Part shown: in pieces, positions 5,744 through 6,153 of the stretch
Layout of the letters: each line of letters starts with the position of its first letter
Numbering within the stretch: the first letter of the stretch is position 1
NCBI GenBank assembly: GCA_035645555.1
Contig: DASQMI010000024.1
Span: 1 to 6,153, forward strand
Direction: 5' to 3'
DNA length: 6,153 bases
From: Lysobacter_F sp035645555
Lineage (GTDB): Bacteria > Pseudomonadota > Gammaproteobacteria > Xanthomonadales > Xanthomonadaceae
Notes under the pieces: generated by a model
The model's input: the letters and a program-made list of their open reading frames with translations, nothing else
Database searches by the model: none
What the model was told of the DNA's origin: nothing
Made by a program: the position numbers and the translations under genes

Positions 5744-6070
5744 ATGAACCTTGAAGTCCTGATTCCGATCACCCTGTTCGTCTGCATCGTCTATGCCATC
5801 AAGGTGGTGGTCGATGCCCGCACCCGCGTCAAGCTGATCCAGGCGAACGGCTCGGAAGAGCTGATCCGCTCGCTGGTGGCGGGCGAGGCCGCGCAGCGGC
5901 GCTACGGCTCGCTGCGCTGGGGCGTGCTGCTGCTCACGCTGGCGCTCGGCTTCGGCCTGATCGAGGCGTTCGACTGGTACGAGGTGACCCCGGGCGTGAT
6001 CGCCGTGCTGCTGAGCAGCGCCGGGCTTGGCAACCTCGCCTACTACCTGATCGCGCGCCGCACCGACTGA
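5744..6070 (+). CDS. Small three-helix inner-membrane protein, 108 aa (DUF6249-like, from memory)
   Basis: Three hydrophobic helices are visible: residues 4-23 (LEVLIPITLFVCIVYAIKVV), 57-75 and 82-103. A charged cytoplasmic or periplasmic segment (24-56) carries DARTRVKLIQANGSEELIRSL. It resembles small hypothetical membrane proteins found beside ECF sigma genes in Xanthomonadaceae. My association with DUF6249 is recollection, not a search. The start ATG at 5744 lacks a purine-rich SD (the leader is C-rich), but the protein begins sensibly and the preceding ECF-type promoter points at it. It is divergent from the sigma gene, and the paired promoters suggest it belongs to the same regulon, possibly as an effector or sensor of membrane stress. 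Its biochemical role is unknown. Confidence 0.88.
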   Translation: MNLEVLIPITLFVCIVYAIKVVVDARTRVKLIQANGSEELIRSLVAGEAAQRRYGSLRWGVLLLTLALGFGLIEAFDWYEVTPGVIAVLLSSAGLGNLAYYLIARRTD

Positions 6071-6094
6071 CGGGCGACAGGCCGGCTTGCCAGA

Positions 6095-6127
6095 ATGGCG
6101 GCTCGTTCCATCCGGATGAGCCGCCAT
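6095..6127. promoter_or_regulatory. Long hairpin covering the SD and start of the next gene
   Basis: Bases 6095-6108 pair with 6114-6127, giving 14 consecutive pairs (12 Watson-Crick and two G-U) around a 5-nt loop, CATCC. The outer arms are ATGGCGGCTC and GAGCCGCCAT. On the plus strand the 3' arm contains the only SD-like sequence (GGATGAG, 6114-6120) and the first two bases of the ATG at 6126. The structure would therefore hide the ribosome binding site of the next gene. It could equally mark the end of the preceding transcript, although no T-run follows. Confidence 0.55.
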
Positions 6128-6153
6128 GCTGACGTTCAATCACGCCAAGCAGA
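6126..6153 (+). CDS. Start of a further gene, truncated by the window edge
   Basis: Only nine codons are visible (MLTFNHAKQ), running off the end. A GGATGAG sequence 5 nt upstream could act as SD. An overlapping frame starting at the ATG at 6095 is also open to the end, so the choice rests on the SD and the more protein-like residues. No function can be assigned. Confidence 0.45.

Noticed and set aside
4708..5754. Long plus-strand open frames across the sigma/anti-sigma genes
   Set aside because: The translations are Arg/Ala/Pro-rich shadows. The minus strand encodes a recognisable sigma factor and its coupled partner.
1..6153. tRNA/rRNA genes, CRISPR arrays, insertion sequences, attachment sites, toxin-antitoxin or defence genes
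   Set aside because: None was seen on either strand. Codon use is uniform and gives no sign of recent transfer.

Overview
The window is a stretch of very GC-rich chromosome (third codon positions are almost all G or C). It carries ordinary housekeeping and envelope genes and no mobile element. The TesA/YbbA/YbbP neighbourhood and the sequence of the ECF sigma factor fit a gammaproteobacterium of the Xanthomonadaceae/Lysobacteraceae type (Lysobacter, Luteimonas, Pseudoxanthomonas relatives). This assignment rests on protein resemblance and base composition and was not searched.

Layout. (1) Positions 97-360 (+) encode a small hypothetical protein with a strong Shine-Dalgarno. A small membrane-anchored or secreted ORF (312-509, -) converges on it and overlaps its 3' end. 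(2) Positions 586-3833 (-) hold the ybbA-ybbP pair: an ABC ATPase followed, with an ATGA overlap, by a 10-helix FtsX-type permease. (3) Positions 3889-4566 (+) encode TesA, a secreted SGNH/GDSL esterase, divergent from ybbA. This is the same gene arrangement as in E. coli. (4) Positions 4580-5616 (-) hold an ECF sigma factor gene followed, again with an ATGA overlap, by a two-helix membrane protein that is probably its anti-sigma factor. (5) Positions 5744-6070 (+) encode a small three-helix membrane protein divergent from the sigma gene. (6) Positions 6126-6153 (+) are the start of a further gene preceded by a strong hairpin.

The most interesting signal lies between the sigma gene and the divergent membrane-protein gene. 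Two copies of TGCAAC-N15-CGTATC sit back to back in exact mirror symmetry, one facing each gene. The form is that of an ECF promoter (AAC-type -35, CGT-type -10). The simplest reading is that the sigma factor drives its own sigma/anti-sigma operon and the divergent membrane protein from paired promoters, making a compact autoregulated envelope-response module. The second theme is the TesA/YbbAP cluster, where a periplasmic lipid esterase is paired with a MacB/LolCDE-like transporter probably acting on a hydrophobic substrate of the inner membrane.
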